Shown here piece after piece: positions 8,971 through 17,192 of a stretch of 29,141 nucleotides of DNA. A program made the position numbers and the translations under genes. The notes below the pieces were generated by a model. That model did not search any database. It saw nothing but the letters and a program-made list of their open reading frames with translations, and was not told the DNA's origin. The stretch is from IMG/VR virus record IMGVR_UViG_3300037847_001466, positions 5,784 through 34,924 of that record; one strand, written 5' to 3'. The stretch's first letter is position 1. Each line of letters begins with the position of its first letter. The DNA comes from a virus.

Positions 8971-11695
8971 CAAAAGTATTTGACCTTCTCATAATTGCTA
9001 AAACTGTCATGGGCAATGGCTGCGATTGTCGCACAACAACTCTTGCATCATTCTCGTAACCAGCCGGGAAACTAATTTCTTTATCACCGTTGAACAACGG
9101 CACCGCTTCATCCATAGCCATACTACTATCACGAAACGGCAGTCTATCAAGGTTATTTGTATCTGGCCCCATCTCGGCACCAACAGTATTAAAAAATCTA
9201 ACGGTTACACCATGTATACGTTTAATCTTTCCCTGTGCTATACCATCATCCGCACCAGCCTCTATTCGTAATGTTTCAACCGTTGATCTATAACCAAACC
9301 CAACATGCACCTTAGATGCGTCTCTCTCCAAAGTTATTGCGCCGCCAGAAACCGTTTTGTCTGGGTGTGATGACCCATCAGCTAGAACAGAAACAATTTC
9401 TCCTTCCAAGTGATTTAAACCTGTGATTGTAGCTGTTGCAGTGCTGTCATAGGTCAGACCACTATCAAGAAAGAAAGCATCTGTTACGTCTGTCCCAAAT
9501 TCTATAGGTTTCAAAAATTCTACATGACGCACTGTGCTGCCATCTATTTCACGTTTTACAGATACATAAACCTGATCTTCAGCCCCAGATGGTATTGATG
9601 TGATGCTTTCAACGATAGCGGCTGCTTGATTTGTTGTTGTCAATCTAGTTGTATCAGAACTCTTGATGCTCAATAAGCCACCAGCCGTGGGTGATGCTTC
9701 TTTTACAGTAACCACCGCCGCTGCTGGATTTGCCACAATAAAATCATCATGTGCATTGATTGCGGTAAATATATTATCAGCAGTTGTGTCGTTGTTGGTG
9801 TTTGGCCTAAACCCTAGTGATGATGCTGGGTCTGAACTACCTACAGCCTCAGATGTAAATGTGACAGTTGTGCCATCACTTTTTGTCAAAACCAGTGTTG
9901 TTCCTACAGCTATATTTGCATAATCGCTGACCGTTATGGTTGCATGTGCGCTTGTGCCGCCAATCGTGTGATCGTGCCACCCGATAGCCGCGTTTGCTCT
10001 GTCGTATGTCAGCCCAACCAACCGTCCGTCACTGTGGACAAACCATAAGATAAGTTCTGGTTCTTGCTGCCATACCATGTCTGTCAAGCCGCCACGCGGA
10101 ATGTGGTCTGCTAATATGGTCAAATCAATTCCAAGCAAGCCATCTGTATCCAAATCAAACGTAATCTCTTTGACTTTTTCTTGACCCTTTTGAATAAGAA
10201 TTGTGCTGTTTCCCGCCCGAACAGGACGAACATCTGATGAACCAAATGTGGTTTCACGCAAGACGTTTACATTCGTTGGCGATACTGGTGTAGAACCTGT
10301 GCCACCAGACAGCGTAAACTCTGCACTTGTAGTCAACACTTGCAGAAAACGTGCTGGCAACAAATGCTTGATAACATTAACTTTGTCAGACGCAATGGTA
10401 AAATTTACCGCTGAGTCATCTAATGTTCCCGGTGTCATGTTTTCAAAATCAGCCGATACTGAGCCAAATATGGTCTGTGGCTGGCCTGTAGTGCCAGCAA
10501 AGTACAACCGTTGCTCATAAAATCCAACAGCCTTAGGGAAGCCCTGATCGCCGCCAAATGCCCCAAGCGACCATTTTGTAGTTGGGTTTCCTGACCCTAC
10601 AACGCTTGCTGGCAAAAACCCCTCTGCGTTTTTAAATGTCGCTGTTACTTCTGTTGCGCTGGTAAAACCAGTTATTTTAACAAATCCAGATCCACTATGC
10701 TGAAACTGCCACTCAAGACTGCCATAGGTTTCTGTGCCAGATAAATGCACTGGCGGTGTGTTGCCGCTTGTTTCAGTCCCACTGTCTGTTTTTTTGTAAA
10801 CATTGTTGCCGTGTCTAACTAAAGCATTTTGAGCGTAGCTAGTGCTTGCAGCCCAAGCATCATGTTCTACCTCTATGACCTCTCTAAATCTTATTAATCG
10901 TCCGACATCATTTGCTGTAAACAAACTTGCAGAGGCAACGATTGTTACGCTACCAGTATTGGCAGACGCATACAAAGTGGTTGTCGTCTGGTTCTCATCA
11001 AGATAAGGGCCGTCAATAAAGTCTATATCTGCTAGTGTAAAGCTGGTTGCTGTGGTTCTGGTTAGTTTTGCTGGCTCATGGTCTTTATGCGCTAAGAACA
11101 AAACATCAGCCGATTGAGCATGGTTGATCTCAAATATATCTGTGACAGAATATGTTGTCGTAACCTCAACTATCTTGCCGACTGTACCGCCACTAGAGTA
11201 CGCTGTAAACGCGCTACTGTTGACACCAGACAACTGAAATGTATTTGTTGTTTTCCCAGCAACTGTAAACTCTAGGTTGTTGACCTCTACCATGCCAGCA
11301 ACAGACGTTATAAAAACTCTGTCACCATTGTTAAGACCATGAGATGATGCGGTTACAACCGCTGGATTGGCCTGTGTAATTCCTGTTATGTTTGTAGTGG
11401 CCTCTGTAAGTATGCCGCCATCTTTATAAAATCTGATGTAATTTGCACCAAGCTCAAGCACATAGGCTTGCTCATCGCTTACCTCAAAATTAATTAGACG
11501 TATCTTACCACCATCTTTAGAACGACCAGCAAAAAACGAACCCGGCCTACGAGTTACGCCGCCAGATGGGAACACAAGCATATTGTTAAGGGTTTGCACA
11601 GCTTCATTATACTTTGGTATATCTATGCGGCCCTCAAGCTTTGGCGAGATCTCACCTGTCCTAAAATTTGTTATTATGGTGGAGACACGCGCCAT
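8963..11695 (-). CDS. Tail tubular protein B / nozzle (gp12-like)
   Basis: This 910-residue protein starts 3 bases after the tail tubular A stop. The N-terminus (residues 1-60: FRTGEISPKLEGRIDIPKY, then NNMLVFPSGGVTRRPG) is the hallmark of the podophage nozzle family. Residues about 105-175 form a small beta domain (NPAVVTASSHGLNNGDRVFI) common in these proteins. Residues about 281-335 look like a carbohydrate-binding-type module (WAASTSYAQNALVRHGNNVY, then a Trp near 329). Residues roughly 580-700 are another Thr-rich beta insertion. The protein forms the distal tail tube through which DNA exits. The inserted modules make it longer than T7 gp12 (about 790) and may contact the cell surface. 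Confidence 0.88.
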   Translation of the reverse strand: MARVSTIITNFRTGEISPKLEGRIDIPKYNEAVQTLNNMLVFPSGGVTRRPGSFFAGRSKDGGKIRLINFEVSDEQAYVLELGANYIRFYKDGGILTEATTNITGITQANPAVVTASSHGLNNGDRVFITSVAGMVEVNNLEFTVAGKTTNTFQLSGVNSSAFTAYSSGGTVGKIVEVTTTYSVTDIFEINHAQSADVLFLAHKDHEPAKLTRTTATSFTLADIDFIDGPYLDENQTTTTLYASANTGSVTIVASASLFTANDVGRLIRFREVIEVEHDAWAASTSYAQNALVRHGNNVYKKTDSGTETSGNTPPVHLSGTETYGSLEWQFQHSGSGFVKITGFTSATEVTATFKNAEGFLPASVVGSGNPTTKWSLGAFGGDQGFPKAVGFYEQRLYFAGTTGQPQTIFGSVSADFENMTPGTLDDSAVNFTIASDKVNVIKHLLPARFLQVLTTSAEFTLSGGTGSTPVSPTNVNVLRETTFGSSDVRPVRAGNSTILIQKGQEKVKEITFDLDTDGLLGIDLTILADHIPRGGLTDMVWQQEPELILWFVHSDGRLVGLTYDRANAAIGWHDHTIGGTSAHATITVSDYANIAVGTTLVLTKSDGTTVTFTSEAVGSSDPASSLGFRPNTNNDTTADNIFTAINAHDDFIVANPAAAVVTVKEASPTAGGLLSIKSSDTTRLTTTNQAAAIVESITSIPSGAEDQVYVSVKREIDGSTVRHVEFLKPIEFGTDVTDAFFLDSGLTYDSTATATITGLNHLEGEIVSVLADGSSHPDKTVSGGAITLERDASKVHVGFGYRSTVETLRIEAGADDGIAQGKIKRIHGVTVRFFNTVGAEMGPDTNNLDRLPFRDSSMAMDEAVPLFNGDKEISFPAGYENDARVVVRQSQPLPMTVLAIMRRSNTFDA

Positions 11696-11698
11696 GCT

Positions 11699-12295
11699 TT
11701 ATAACCTAATGTTTGTGAAATCGTCTGCCTGTGGTTGCTCTGGGAAGCCTTCCATACTATCTACGCCTTTGGCTTCTTTCAGACGCGCTTCGTAAACACT
11801 CAACATATTAGCTGCAACAGAATTGCTGCCTGTAATGTTGTAAGCTATTTCAGCCGCCAAACGTGCTGATATGGCCTTGTTAAGCAGTGAGTCATACTGT
11901 TCTGTATCAGTTATTCTGCCTATGTAAATGATATTGCATGTGTCTTCATTAGATAGAATTTTTCTACCCTCTATCTTAAACATGACGTTGCTGTCATACG
12001 CGGCAACATCATTGTTGACATTGCTGTTCCAAAACGAAAGCACACGCAAACAAAATGGATCTGTTGGTAATGTAAACTGAAATGAAAAACCAAACGCAGG
12101 GGCGGTTGAGTCGGCTGCTAAATTTGTTCTTGTGATCGCTATGTTCCAAGGATGTGAACGCAATACAGCATCTCTAACATCATCAAAGTTGCCGTTACAT
12201 AATCTGGCTTCTTTTGAATTTTCGGTCAACGCAGTTATGTTGGCCGCGCCAAGCAAATCCAACGCCCTGTTACACAGATCGACAACTGATGCCAT
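11699..12295 (-). CDS. Tail tubular protein A (gp11-like adaptor)
   Basis: This 198-residue protein has GGAG 7 bases before its ATG. The opening VVDLCNRALDLLGAANITAL and the following VRDAVLRSHPWNIAITR, with a later LPTDPFCLRVL, are diagnostic of the T7 gp11-type adaptor, which forms a ring of twelve below the portal and joins it to the nozzle. Length matches T7 gp11 (196). It lies immediately upstream of the nozzle gene, as in T7. The sequence is intact, with no sign of truncation. Confidence 0.92.
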   Translation of the reverse strand: MASVVDLCNRALDLLGAANITALTENSKEARLCNGNFDDVRDAVLRSHPWNIAITRTNLAADSTAPAFGFSFQFTLPTDPFCLRVLSFWNSNVNNDVAAYDSNVMFKIEGRKILSNEDTCNIIYIGRITDTEQYDSLLNKAISARLAAEIAYNITGSNSVAANMLSVYEARLKEAKGVDSMEGFPEQPQADDFTNIRL

Positions 12296-12312
12296 AGCAA
12301 ACTCCTAAATGG

Positions 12313-12338
12313 GAGAAGGCAGCTTACGCTGCCCTCTC
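12313..12338 (-). terminator. Hairpin between decoration protein and tail tubular A genes
   Basis: On the minus strand, GAGAGGGCAGC and GCTGCCTTCTC form an 11-pair stem (one G-T) closed by the tetraloop GTAA. It starts 8 bases past the stop of the probable decoration gene. It is not followed by a clear run of T, so it may be a weak terminator, an attenuator or an mRNA 3'-end stabiliser that lets capsid transcripts outnumber tail transcripts. Confidence 0.6.
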
Positions 12339-12345
12339 TTATTGT

Positions 12346-12828
12346 TTAGTTTACAACGTAGTGAATAATGAACGACATATCACCGCCAGTGCCACCAGTG
12401 GCATTGAATGTTGCGGCTATGTAGTAATACCCACCCGGATCGGATGACGCTCCTGCATTTGTATACAGTTTCGCACCAATCGTGTTGATGTCTGCTGCCT
12501 CTGTCCTCAGATCCGCAACTGCTGTAGTTCCGTCTGCAACTGACGTTGCAAAGAAGTCTTCGTCTACAACAGTTCCGTCTGTCTGATAGATGCCAACATT
12601 GAATGTGCAGCTACCGCCAAGTGAATCTGCCGCAACCTGTATGGCTGTAATAGAAGCATTACTTGGGATTGGAGCTAGCATGACAATATCATTGTCGGTG
12701 CTATCACCAGCAGCTAACGCAATCGTACCTTGAGCAACACGCAAAACACCGTGTAACTCTTGGCTGTCGTTGGCAACCTGTGGAGAGGCTTCAAAATTAG
12801 CTACAAGATCTGAATTTTTCGTAGTCAT
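12346..12828 (-). CDS. Probable capsid decoration or head-associated protein
   Basis: This 160-residue protein has a strong GGAGTGG site 8 bases before the ATG, and follows the major capsid gene after 13 bases. It is acidic, rich in Ala, Thr, Asp and Gly, and appears all beta: alternating strands such as GTIALAAGDSTDNDIVMLAPI, SCTFNVGIYQTDG and a closing GDMSFIIHYVVN. It has no signal peptide and no membrane segment. Small beta-rich proteins next to the capsid gene are commonly decoration or cement proteins; I do not recognise a named family. Its position between capsid and a hairpin suggests a product needed in high copy. Confidence 0.6.
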   Translation of the reverse strand: MTTKNSDLVANFEASPQVANDSQELHGVLRVAQGTIALAAGDSTDNDIVMLAPIPSNASITAIQVAADSLGGSCTFNVGIYQTDGTVVDEDFFATSVADGTTAVADLRTEAADINTIGAKLYTNAGASSDPGGYYYIAATFNATGGTGGDMSFIIHYVVN

Positions 12829-12841
12829 AATTTACCACTCC

Positions 12842-13705
12842 TTACGCTGATTCGTCACAGTCAATCTGGACAACTTTTTCTTCTTCCATACGAGTGGAAC
12901 CGATGCTCATGCAATAATAGACTTGTGTTGCGTAACCTTTGTCGGAACGCTCATCTATTCTTGCCATTACATCTTTACCAATCGCTAGAGCAAGACCATC
13001 CTCTGCCCATGCAAAGCATGAACGGATGTTGCCAGTTTTTGACAAACGATTTGACACGATAAAGGTGAAGCCCATGAACTGATTTACTTCACCCTGTACT
13101 AAGGCTTTGACTGTGTTGAAGTCGCTGCTAGTAACATTTGTGTCACCTAACAATGCTTCAATCTGATCTGGGCCTACAGCGATATAACGCGGTATTGAAG
13201 GATCAACTGAAGCAAGGTCTAAGGTCTTCTTAGCAGTCCTAAGTTTTGCAACAGTTAAATCTGCACTACCGTCAGCAATCTGCTGACCAGAAGGAAGCGC
13301 AGTTGATGTGCTGCCTGTCTCGCCAGTAAACGCTGTGCCTAATGCTGCTGAGATAATCTCATCGTCCATCGCACGACCTAATGCAAAAGCGGCTGCTTGG
13401 GCATAGGCAGAGGTTGGGTCAATGAGCATACGGACTTTATCTTGCTCATCAATAAGATCAGCGTATTCATAGTCCACAAGTGTCACCCGACGCCTTGCAT
13501 GGGGTGTGTCGATCTGGGGAGTGTCAGCATGGCGCGTTGTGCGCTTTTGTGCTGTCGCTTTACCCACTTGATCAAAGAAGGCATTTTTGCCAGTCATGCT
13601 TTCTACACGCACAGCATCACGCAAAAGAGAACCCTTCTGCTGTGATAACATCTGCACGTTTGCAGAATATTGCTGGACAAATGCCGTGGTTACTTCAATA
13701 GACAT
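12842..13705 (-). CDS. Major capsid protein
   Basis: This 287-residue protein has the strongest ribosome site in the late block (AAAAGGAGACAGAG before the ATG). It opens VTTAFVQQYSANVQMLSQQ and continues with DQVGKATAQKR and RRRVTLVDYEYADLIDEQDK, a pattern I associate with HK97-fold capsid proteins of marine podophages. VDYEYADLIDEQD and an alpha-rich AAAFALGRAMDDEII helix fit the E-loop/spine-helix arrangement. It lies after the scaffold and before the decoration and tail genes, the usual head-gene order. At 287 residues it is on the short side (T7 gp10A is 345), with no sign of a separate cleaved propeptide. Confidence 0.85.
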   Translation of the reverse strand: MSIEVTTAFVQQYSANVQMLSQQKGSLLRDAVRVESMTGKNAFFDQVGKATAQKRTTRHADTPQIDTPHARRRVTLVDYEYADLIDEQDKVRMLIDPTSAYAQAAAFALGRAMDDEIISAALGTAFTGETGSTSTALPSGQQIADGSADLTVAKLRTAKKTLDLASVDPSIPRYIAVGPDQIEALLGDTNVTSSDFNTVKALVQGEVNQFMGFTFIVSNRLSKTGNIRSCFAWAEDGLALAIGKDVMARIDERSDKGYATQVYYCMSIGSTRMEEEKVVQIDCDESA

Positions 13706-13745
13706 CTCTGTCTCCTTTTACCTGATGACATTTGATTGCAGACTG

Positions 13746-13964
13746 CTACCCGACAGCGCGGACACTCCTAGAATTTTTGGCCTTCTTGCGGCCTTCGTCT
13801 TTCCGATTGTCAGCAGGACAAGTTTCCTCGCTACCCTGCATCACCCACTCATAGTAAACATCTGCGAGTAGATGAGGTTGTATCATATCACGACTTGTAC
13901 CATTTTCAACAGCTAGTCGCAAACATTCCAACCTAATCTCTTTTGTTGTCAAACCGTCAACCAT
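13746..13964 (-). CDS. Small conserved-looking protein between scaffold and capsid genes
   Basis: This is a 72-residue protein whose ATG lies within the last codons of the scaffold gene (8-base overlap), so it is translationally coupled. A TTG two codons upstream is possible but less likely. The N-terminal half is a helical domain (LTTKEIRLECLRLAVENGTS, then HLLADVYYEWVMQG). The C-terminal third is highly basic (NRKDEGRKKAKNSRSVRAVG), which may bind nucleic acid. I do not recognise a family. Position suggests a head assembly accessory factor. Confidence 0.65.
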   Translation of the reverse strand: MVDGLTTKEIRLECLRLAVENGTSRDMIQPHLLADVYYEWVMQGSEETCPADNRKDEGRKKAKNSRSVRAVG

Positions 13965-14805
13965 GCACAATACTCATAAGTTCTTGAACTCTTTGAACAG
14001 CACGATCACGCGCCACAGGGTCTTTGCGGTTCGTGTAATCAGGCCCACGCATGATAGAATCTATCTCAGCTTGCGCTGTTTGCTTTGTCATGTGATTGAC
14101 CTGTGACTTTTCTGCAACAGTATCTTCACTGGTTACAGATTGCTTGAACTCAGCGAATTTTGCAAATGCCTTAATAAACTCAGGGTGATCACCCAAGTTT
14201 GTTCCATCTTCAAGAACAATCCTTGTGATTGCTTGAGTGTCGGACAGTTCATCTGCAAGGCTTGTTGCTAGCTCAACATTTTTCTCATAATTAGATCCCC
14301 ACTCGGCTCTAAGCTGATTATCAGCATCTATTTGAGATTGGTGTCTTTTGTCTGCATCAGCTTGCACAGTGCCTTCCACACGATTTTTGTAATAATCCAA
14401 AATGCCATTAACTTGTTTTGGTGTTAGCCTTTCGACATAAGCCATCTCTGCAAAGTCGTTAGCGTCTTGTTCTGTAATGATGTTTCCATCAACAGCTATC
14501 TCATACCCTGATGCCGCCTCTGGTCTTCCCAGCCTATCAGCAATCCTATCCAGATCCTCGTCTGTTGGATTTGCTGGCAATGGCAACTTATCTGCACCAA
14601 TTAGTTTTTGGCTGTTGACGTAAGATCTAGCTAAATTTCCCACATCTTTAATAGGTGAAAGACTTGGATGCTCTCGCAAGTCTTCTGGTATCATGTTCAA
14701 AAACTCGTTACCAGACCCGCCTGACGCTACCTCTGCTGGCGTTTCAATCGCTGGTGCAGGGGTTGCCTCTGGCTGGGCTACCTGTTCGGCGTTTTCTAAT
14801 GACAT
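13957..14805 (-). CDS. Capsid scaffolding/assembly protein
   Basis: This 282-residue acidic protein has a low-complexity Pro/Ala/Glu N-terminus (EATPAPAIETPAEVASG) and a helical remainder. The segment IPEDLREHPSLSPIKDVGNLARSYVNSQ at residues 39-66, the GRPEAASGYEI motif near 92-102 and LRAEWGSNYEKNVELA near 166-181 are typical of podophage scaffold proteins, functionally equal to T7 gp9. The C-terminus ends with a basic helix (RKDPVARDRAVQRVQELM) of the kind that contacts the capsid protein. It directly follows the portal/Bbp19-like genes. The ATG overlaps the previous stop (TAATG). Confidence 0.85.
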   Translation of the reverse strand: MSLENAEQVAQPEATPAPAIETPAEVASGGSGNEFLNMIPEDLREHPSLSPIKDVGNLARSYVNSQKLIGADKLPLPANPTDEDLDRIADRLGRPEAASGYEIAVDGNIITEQDANDFAEMAYVERLTPKQVNGILDYYKNRVEGTVQADADKRHQSQIDADNQLRAEWGSNYEKNVELATSLADELSDTQAITRIVLEDGTNLGDHPEFIKAFAKFAEFKQSVTSEDTVAEKSQVNHMTKQTAQAEIDSIMRGPDYTNRKDPVARDRAVQRVQELMSIVHG

Positions 14806-15011
14806 TACATCTCCTCTCTTAACATGTTGTAAATGTGAAGAATAACGGCCCTCTTGCCCTCTTCAAAAGCTGTTGCATTGGCATCGCCAGCAACATAGCT
14901 AAGTGTCTTATAATTACACCTAGCTTCCAGATCAGCTAATATTTTACTCCCACTGTCTGTATTAAATGTCTGCCTATAAAGATCTTTTGTCTTCTCTATT
15001 TCTTTGTTCAC
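14805..15011 (-). CDS. Bbp19-like small phage protein
   Basis: This 68-residue protein starts with GTG, overlapping the portal stop as GTGA. YRQTFNTDSGSKILADLEARC, followed by a D-x-NATAFEEGKRAVILHIY helix, matches the Bordetella phage Bbp19 family (a Phe/G-K-VL motif, then a T-AF-EG-R-VIL-I motif). This family is nearly always coded beside the portal gene in podophages. Function is unknown; the location suggests a role in head or portal assembly. The GTG start is supported by the Bbp19 motif beginning only about ten residues in. Confidence 0.75.
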   Translation of the reverse strand: MNKEIEKTKDLYRQTFNTDSGSKILADLEARCNYKTLSYVAGDANATAFEEGKRAVILHIYNMLREEM

Positions 15012-16600
15012 TTGCTTACCATTCTACTAGCTTGGGCTAACTGTGCTATATCCTGCACCTCTTGAGATTCCTGCATAGCTTCTGCTTGCTGTTGTTCTGC
15101 CTCTGCCCTCGCCTGTCTAGCTTGCTGCACTTCAGCCTCGGATTTCAGTGTTGTCTTAGGCACACCAAGGGATTCAGTAACATGCCTGACTAATCCATCC
15201 GGGTCTATGTGATCCCCAACAGGAAGCGTTTGAGCAAGCGGCATTAGTATTTCCAATGCCTTCATAGTGCTGTTGAGACTGCTTGACTTTTGTGCGCGAG
15301 CAAGTGGTGAAATGTATTCAACATCTACATCACGCCCTTGCAATATCTCTGGGGCATCTCTCAACATTTCAGCGCGTAACATCAGAGCAAACACACGGTC
15401 AATCAACGGACGCAACATTTCATTCTTTAATCTGTCAAGGGCTGGCCCGATGACCCTTAGTTGCTCTTCTCGCCTTTGGATTATCTCAGTTGCGGTCATG
15501 TTTGGGCCGCCGCCTGTAAGTAGTTGGTCAACAAAAAACGCTGATCTAATCGCGCCTCTACGCTGTTCTTCCATGTTCAAGCCAATAGGAATGTTTGCGC
15601 CTGTGTTAAGTGGTGTGATTGTATCCCTGCTGCCGCTTCTAAAAAAGTTCAATCCCCCCGGCTGGGTACGGATAGGGAGAAGAAATCCGTCATCAGGAAC
15701 AAGTAGAGGAGGATCTATTTGTTTCTGTGCAGCTTGAATGATTGTTTTAGACATCAAGTTGAGCATCTTGACATCAGGCAACGCAACCATTGCGGGGGAA
15801 CGCCCCATTGTTTCACCAGTTGCCTTCAAATATCGTGGAACAATGTACGGGAACTCTTGGAAACCACTTTCAGAAAGCATGGCTTTTGATTGCATATCTA
15901 TATAAATAGATGCAAACGGCATGTTTTTATTATCTACTTTTGTTTTGTCCCTGTCTTCTCTGGGGATGACAACGTGCAATATCTCTACTTCTTCGTCAGG
16001 CTTGTCTTGGTTCTTTTTAAGAATGTAGTCTGTTACATTCTCCATACCAAACCTTTGCACCACTTGACGTACAGGCGATTTGTATGAACGAAAAACCGTA
16101 TCAACCAAACCAAACTGATTTTCTTGTATATAAAACTCTGAGATGTGCCGAGTGCTAAACCGCAACGCACCGCCTTCCATCTCCACAAACATGCAGCCTG
16201 TTCCAAAAACAACAAGGTCTACATACATTTCATGGACTTCAGTGCCAAAGTTTGATTGATCAAAGCCTCTCAACATTCTATGGCTTGTGTCTTGCAGCCA
16301 CTCACGAACCTCATCGTCACGCCCTATTTCCTCATCTTTCATGTCAAGATGAAACCAAGGTGCTGCACCGCTTGTAAGAAGTCCGTGAAGGCTTGATGAT
16401 AAAAGATCTACTGCTTGCAGTGCTGTGCCATCAAAGATCAACTCCATGCGTTTATCGCCTTTTGATCGGCTCTTAACAACGTCTGCCTTTCTTGGCAGCA
16501 TATAATCAGCCAACTCTTGATAGTGACTGTTCCAGTTGTCCCGCTGAGTCTTGAGGTGATCGTATCGCGTCACCAATTCTTTGATGCTGTTCATGTGCAT
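15008..16600 (-). CDS. Portal protein, T7-type head-tail connector
   Basis: This 530-residue protein matches T7 gp8 in length (536). The N-terminus is diagnostic: an RDNWNSHYQELADYMLPRK helix, then GDKRMELIFDGTALQAVDLL and LHGLLTSGAAPWFHLDM. Other family landmarks are MLRGFDQSNFGTEVHEMYVD, KTIIQAAQKQIDPPLLVP, the loop GGPNMTATEIIQRREE (about 357-372) and a C-terminal Gln/Glu-rich helix. Twelve copies form the DNA gate at the unique capsid vertex and dock the terminase. The start is an ATG 6 bases after GGGG; a second ATG two codons later is equally possible. The upstream small gene ends 3 bases away. Confidence 0.93.
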   Translation of the reverse strand: MHMNSIKELVTRYDHLKTQRDNWNSHYQELADYMLPRKADVVKSRSKGDKRMELIFDGTALQAVDLLSSSLHGLLTSGAAPWFHLDMKDEEIGRDDEVREWLQDTSHRMLRGFDQSNFGTEVHEMYVDLVVFGTGCMFVEMEGGALRFSTRHISEFYIQENQFGLVDTVFRSYKSPVRQVVQRFGMENVTDYILKKNQDKPDEEVEILHVVIPREDRDKTKVDNKNMPFASIYIDMQSKAMLSESGFQEFPYIVPRYLKATGETMGRSPAMVALPDVKMLNLMSKTIIQAAQKQIDPPLLVPDDGFLLPIRTQPGGLNFFRSGSRDTITPLNTGANIPIGLNMEEQRRGAIRSAFFVDQLLTGGGPNMTATEIIQRREEQLRVIGPALDRLKNEMLRPLIDRVFALMLRAEMLRDAPEILQGRDVDVEYISPLARAQKSSSLNSTMKALEILMPLAQTLPVGDHIDPDGLVRHVTESLGVPKTTLKSEAEVQQARQARAEAEQQQAEAMQESQEVQDIAQLAQASRMVSK

Positions 16601-16603
16601 AGC

Positions 16604-16828
16604 TTACCCCAATAAAGTTGGTCTACCCCCGGTTGGGCTTCGCCCTTGTTCCTCGCCAAGTGCGCCAGCAACTATCGTAGAGCCAGCACCTCTTTTTCTT
16701 CGCGTCTTTCTTACACCCTCTTCAGCCAAAGCCATAGCTCTCTCTGTGTCTTGCTCATTCGCTCTTGCTGGTGGTGGTGGCGGCGGCGGTGGTGGCGGCA
16801 TGTTAATTTTTGGTCTTAGAAAACTCAT
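16604..16828 (-). CDS. Small basic protein with a ten-proline run
   Basis: This is a 74-residue protein. Its ATG overlaps the stop of the upstream gene (TAATG) with GGGAG 7 bases before it. Residues 11-20 are ten consecutive prolines, coded by mixed CCA/CCG/CCT-type triplets, so it is not a simple one-codon slip. The C-terminal half is basic: VRKTRRKRGAGSTIVAGALG. That motif resembles the C-terminal end of the next-upstream gene product (KRSGGAGTLMEGYG). Small proteins ending in an Arg/Lys-rich then G-T-(I/L)-x-x-G motif next to portal genes are seen in other phages, but the function is unknown to me. It is probably a virion-assembly accessory or packaged basic protein. Confidence 0.6.
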   Translation of the reverse strand: MSFLRPKINMPPPPPPPPPPARANEQDTERAMALAEEGVRKTRRKRGAGSTIVAGALGEEQGRSPTGGRPTLLG

Positions 16829-17190
16829 TATCCACTCCCTGTCGGTGCTTTAGGATTTGGCTTGGCAAATGTAACTCCATAACCTTCCATAAGGGTTCCA
16901 GCCCCGCCTGACCTCTTTGTAGACCTTGTTCGCCTTCTGCCCCTTTCAAGTAGTGTTTCATCATCAGGGACAACTTCTGGCGTAATTTCTGGTGTTATTT
17001 CTGGAACCTCTGGGGTTTCTCCGTACAGGATCATCCTACGTTCTTCGTCCGTAGTACCCATAACAGTATCAAAAGTTTCTTTACCAATTTTCTTAATTGG
17101 CTTTTCAATAAAAGGCTCAACAACTTTTTTATCTACGAACCTTGTAGCTTTCCTAACAGCCTTTCTTACTCTCCTAGCAACACCACCCAT
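16828..17190 (-). CDS. Small basic protein upstream of the portal genes
   Basis: This is a 120-residue protein. I chose the ATG at 17190, because GGAG sits 6 bases before it inside the last codons of the acyltransferase-like gene. Residues 1-35 are extremely basic (GGVARRVRKAVRKATRFVDK). The middle carries a short acidic Pro/Glu/Thr repeat (EVPEITPEITPEVVPDDE). Residues about 87-106 (RRTRSTKRSGGAGTLMEGYG) share a motif with the proline-rich protein coded next. The architecture (basic, acidic linker, basic motif) suggests a DNA- or membrane-associated virion accessory. No family recognised. Confidence 0.6.
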   Translation of the reverse strand: MGGVARRVRKAVRKATRFVDKKVVEPFIEKPIKKIGKETFDTVMGTTDEERRMILYGETPEVPEITPEITPEVVPDDETLLERGRRRTRSTKRSGGAGTLMEGYGVTFAKPNPKAPTGSG

Positions 17191-17192
17191 AA

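Noticed and set aside
16770-16799. GGT/GGC triplet run as a microsatellite or sequencing artefact
   Set aside because: It encodes ten prolines in frame with mixed third positions in an otherwise well-supported overlapping gene.
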